From NCBI GenBank assembly GCA_012719195.1, contig JAAYAV010000206.1:1-7608 (forward strand): 7,608 nt of DNA, given 5' to 3'. Origin of the DNA: Anaerolineae bacterium. Its GTDB lineage: Bacteria > Chloroflexota > Anaerolineae > DRVO01. A program made the position numbers and the translations under genes. The notes beneath the pieces are model-generated. The model made no database searches, was not told the DNA's origin, and saw only the letters and a list, made by a program, of their open reading frames with translations. This document shows, piece after piece, positions 5,990-7,608 of the stretch (position 1 is its first letter; every line of letters starts with the position of its first letter).

Positions 5990-6682
5990 ATGATACTGCT
6001 TAGCGACGTCAGCAAGACCTACGAGTTGGGCCAGGACCGAACGGTGAAGGCCGTCGCCGACGTCACGCTTGAAGTGCGCGACGGCGAGTTTCTGGTCATC
6101 ACCGGGCGGTCGGGCTCCGGCAAGACCACCCTACTGAACTTGGCCGCCGGCCTCACCCGTCCTACCTCCGGCACTGTGACCCTTGACGGCGTCGACGTCT
6201 GGAGCCTTACCGACAACCAACGGGCAGCACTGCGAGGCCGGAAGATCGGCTTTGCCTTCCAGTTCCCCAGCCTTCTGCCCTCGCTGACAGTCCTGGAGAA
6301 CGTGCTGCTACCCACTCTGTTCGCTCCCAACGGTGAGGACGACGGGACCACAGATAGGGCGATGGAGTTGATCGCCGATGTGGGTCTGTCGGAGAAGGTG
6401 CGAGCTTACCCTCGCCAGCTCTCGGCCGGCCAGCAGCAACGCGTCGTCATCGCCCGGGCGCTGATGAACCGGCCGGAGGTGCTTCTCGCCGACGAGCCCA
6501 CCAGCGACCTGGACGAACACACCGAGACCGAAGTCATGGACCTTTTCCGAGCCATACACCGATCACGCGGCATCACTATCATGATGGTGACCCACTCGTC
6601 CGACTTGGTACACTACGGCACGCGATCCATCGCCATGGCTTCGGGGCAGGTGGTGGCGGAGAGGGACCTGGCCCATGCCTAG
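5990..6682 (+). CDS. ABC transporter ATP-binding protein (LolD/MacB-type)
   Basis: The ATG is three bases after the permease stop, so the genes are almost certainly co-transcribed. The 230-residue product has the full nucleotide-binding set: Walker A G39-R-S-G-S-G-K45-T-T, Q-loop Q91, signature L144-S-A-G-Q148, Walker B V164-L-L-A-D-E169, D-loop S-D-L-D (172-175) and switch H202. The signature has Ala in place of the first Gly of the common L-S-G-G-Q; the following Gly and Gln are kept, so activity is expected. Length and the D-E-P-T-S-D-L-D motif fit the ATPases that partner FtsX/MacB-type permeases. It probably sits on the cytoplasmic face of a heterodimer of the two flanking permeases. There is no clear ribosome site, so coupled translation is likely. 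Confidence 0.95.
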   Translation: MILLSDVSKTYELGQDRTVKAVADVTLEVRDGEFLVITGRSGSGKTTLLNLAAGLTRPTSGTVTLDGVDVWSLTDNQRAALRGRKIGFAFQFPSLLPSLTVLENVLLPTLFAPNGEDDGTTDRAMELIADVGLSEKVRAYPRQLSAGQQQRVVIARALMNRPEVLLADEPTSDLDEHTETEVMDLFRAIHRSRGITIMMVTHSSDLVHYGTRSIAMASGQVVAERDLAHA

Positions 6683-6706
6683 CACGACTGCCGACAAAGA
6701 GCTACG

Positions 6707-7608
6707 GTGAACCTCCGCCGCCTGACCCTGCGCAGCATACTGGGCGACCCCTTCCGTAGTGCGGCCATCTTCGTCCTGGTCTGCTTGCTGACCGGCACAT
6801 CGCTGGCCACCACGCTTGTCCTCCGCGGCGCTCAGGACAGCGTGCACCTGGCACTGTCACGCCTCGGTGCCGACGTTGTCGTGGTGCCGCTCGGGGCAGA
6901 GGGGCGGGTAGAGAGCGCTCTACTCACCGGCATGCCCACCGGGGTGTGGATGCCGCGCGAGATTGTGGCGCGCCTGGAACAGGTGCCTGGGGTGGAGCGC
7001 GTCTCGCCGCAGCTCTACCTCGCCCAGCTGGACGATGTGCGCTCCGACAGCGGGGCTCCGGCCCCGCTCGTCGCCTTTGATCCCGACTCGGACTTCACCG
7101 TGCGCCCTTGGCTGGGGGACAGCGAGACCAGCGGCACGCTCCCCGGGCAGGCCATCGTCGGCAGCCGCGTTGAGACCTCGTCCGGCCCGGACCTGACCGT
7201 GCTGGGCCGGCACCTTGTCCTGTCTGCGCGGCTGGAACCGACCGGGGCCGGGCTGGATAACACTGTCTTCATACCCTTCGCTGAGGCCGAGGCTCTAGCG
7301 CAGACAGGGCGCTTGCCCGACGTCCCCGCCGATGCCGTTTCCGCCGTCCTCGTGAAGGTGTCCGCCGGCTCCACCCCGGAGGACGTTGCCGTCCGCATCA
7401 TGCAGGACGTGGCGGGTGTGGTGCCGATCGAGAGTCCGGACCTGTTTCAGAGCTTCCGCCGCCAGCTCACCGGCCTCATGCGCGGCATGCTGGCTGCCCT
7501 GGCCGTCACCTGGGCGCTGGCCATCGTCCTGGTGGGCCTGATCTTCTCCATGATCGTGGCCGCGCGCCGGCGTGAGATCGGTGTGCTGCGGGCTCTGGGC
7601 GCCACCCG
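6707..7608 (+). CDS. Second FtsX/MacB-type ABC transporter permease (3' end missing)
   Basis: The frame is open from the GTG at 6707 to the end of the window (300 full codons), about three quarters of the expected length. The GTG is the first possible start after the ATPase TAG and lies in the same frame, eight codons beyond it; only a weak AAAGAG precedes it. The product aligns with the first permease without a gap for the first 180 residues: L-G-A-D at 53-56, W-M-P-R at 81-84, P-Q-x-Y-L at 101-105, P-W-L at 134-136 and L-E-P-T-G at 176-180 have the same numbers in both. Helix 1 is at about 19-39, helix 2 at about 262-284, and the coupling segment R-R-R-E-I-G-V-L-R-A-L-G-A-T at 287-300. The outer domain lacks the Cys pair of its paralogue. 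It is the likely partner in a heterodimeric permease. Confidence 0.9.
   Translation, partial: MNLRRLTLRSILGDPFRSAAIFVLVCLLTGTSLATTLVLRGAQDSVHLALSRLGADVVVVPLGAEGRVESALLTGMPTGVWMPREIVARLEQVPGVERVSPQLYLAQLDDVRSDSGAPAPLVAFDPDSDFTVRPWLGDSETSGTLPGQAIVGSRVETSSGPDLTVLGRHLVLSARLEPTGAGLDNTVFIPFAEAEALAQTGRLPDVPADAVSAVLVKVSAGSTPEDVAVRIMQDVAGVVPIESPDLFQSFRRQLTGLMRGMLAALAVTWALAIVLVGLIFSMIVAARRREIGVLRALGAT

Noticed and set aside
4796..6682. Naming the permease and ATPase as a macrolide exporter (macB) or lipoprotein carrier (lolCDE)
   Set aside because: Only general family architecture is visible. There is no MacA-like adaptor, and the flanking genes suggest another role, so no gene symbol is given.

Overview
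This G+C-rich window, with strong G/C preference at third codon positions, carries seven genes on the + strand and none supported on the - strand. The first gene lacks its 5' end and the last lacks its 3' end. The style suggests an environmental or thermophilic Chloroflexota-type bacterium: a secreted enzyme with a string of fibronectin type III domains, a C-terminal tail ending in L-L-P-L-I-P-R (many Chloroflexota exoproteins end in a similar Y-L-P-L-V-x-R), a DUF4418 protein, and membrane-anchored or lipidated small proteins. This placement is inference from style, not from a marker gene.

Layout. Bases 1-2553 encode the C-terminal 850 codons of a multicopper-oxidase-like protein (two cupredoxin-type regions visible) followed by five Fn3 domains of 90-91 residues. 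A 137-base gap holds a strong two-part hairpin. Then come a membrane-anchored protein with a DUF4367-like domain and a C-terminal cupredoxin-like domain (2691-3611), a lipoprotein that overlaps it by four bases (3608-4300), and a short 76-base gap. The second block is a DUF4418 four-helix membrane protein (4377-4799), an FtsX/MacB-type permease overlapping it by four bases (4796-5986), an ABC ATPase three bases downstream (5990-6682), and a second, paralogous FtsX-type permease that runs off the window (6707-7608).

How the genes may work together. The first three products look extracytoplasmic and two of them are built on copper-binding folds. The last four form a tightly packed membrane ABC module with two non-identical permeases and one ATPase. 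Paired FtsX-type permeases with one ATPase are known near iron/copper uptake genes (the P19/Ftr1-type loci of Campylobacter and FetMP-type loci of enterobacteria). A working hypothesis is therefore a metal- or redox-handling locus at the cell surface, with a copper oxidase, a cupredoxin and a lipoprotein outside the membrane and an ABC machine within it. No iron permease, P19 protein or DUF2318 protein is visible, so the substrate remains unknown.

The most unusual points are the loss of the copper-ligand Cys in the second oxidase domain (H-N-H instead of H-C-H), the cupredoxin that keeps Cys/His/Met near its end but lacks the usual upstream His, the Cys-Cys pair present in only one of two otherwise collinear permeases, and the four Cys of DUF4418 predicted to lie on one face of the membrane.
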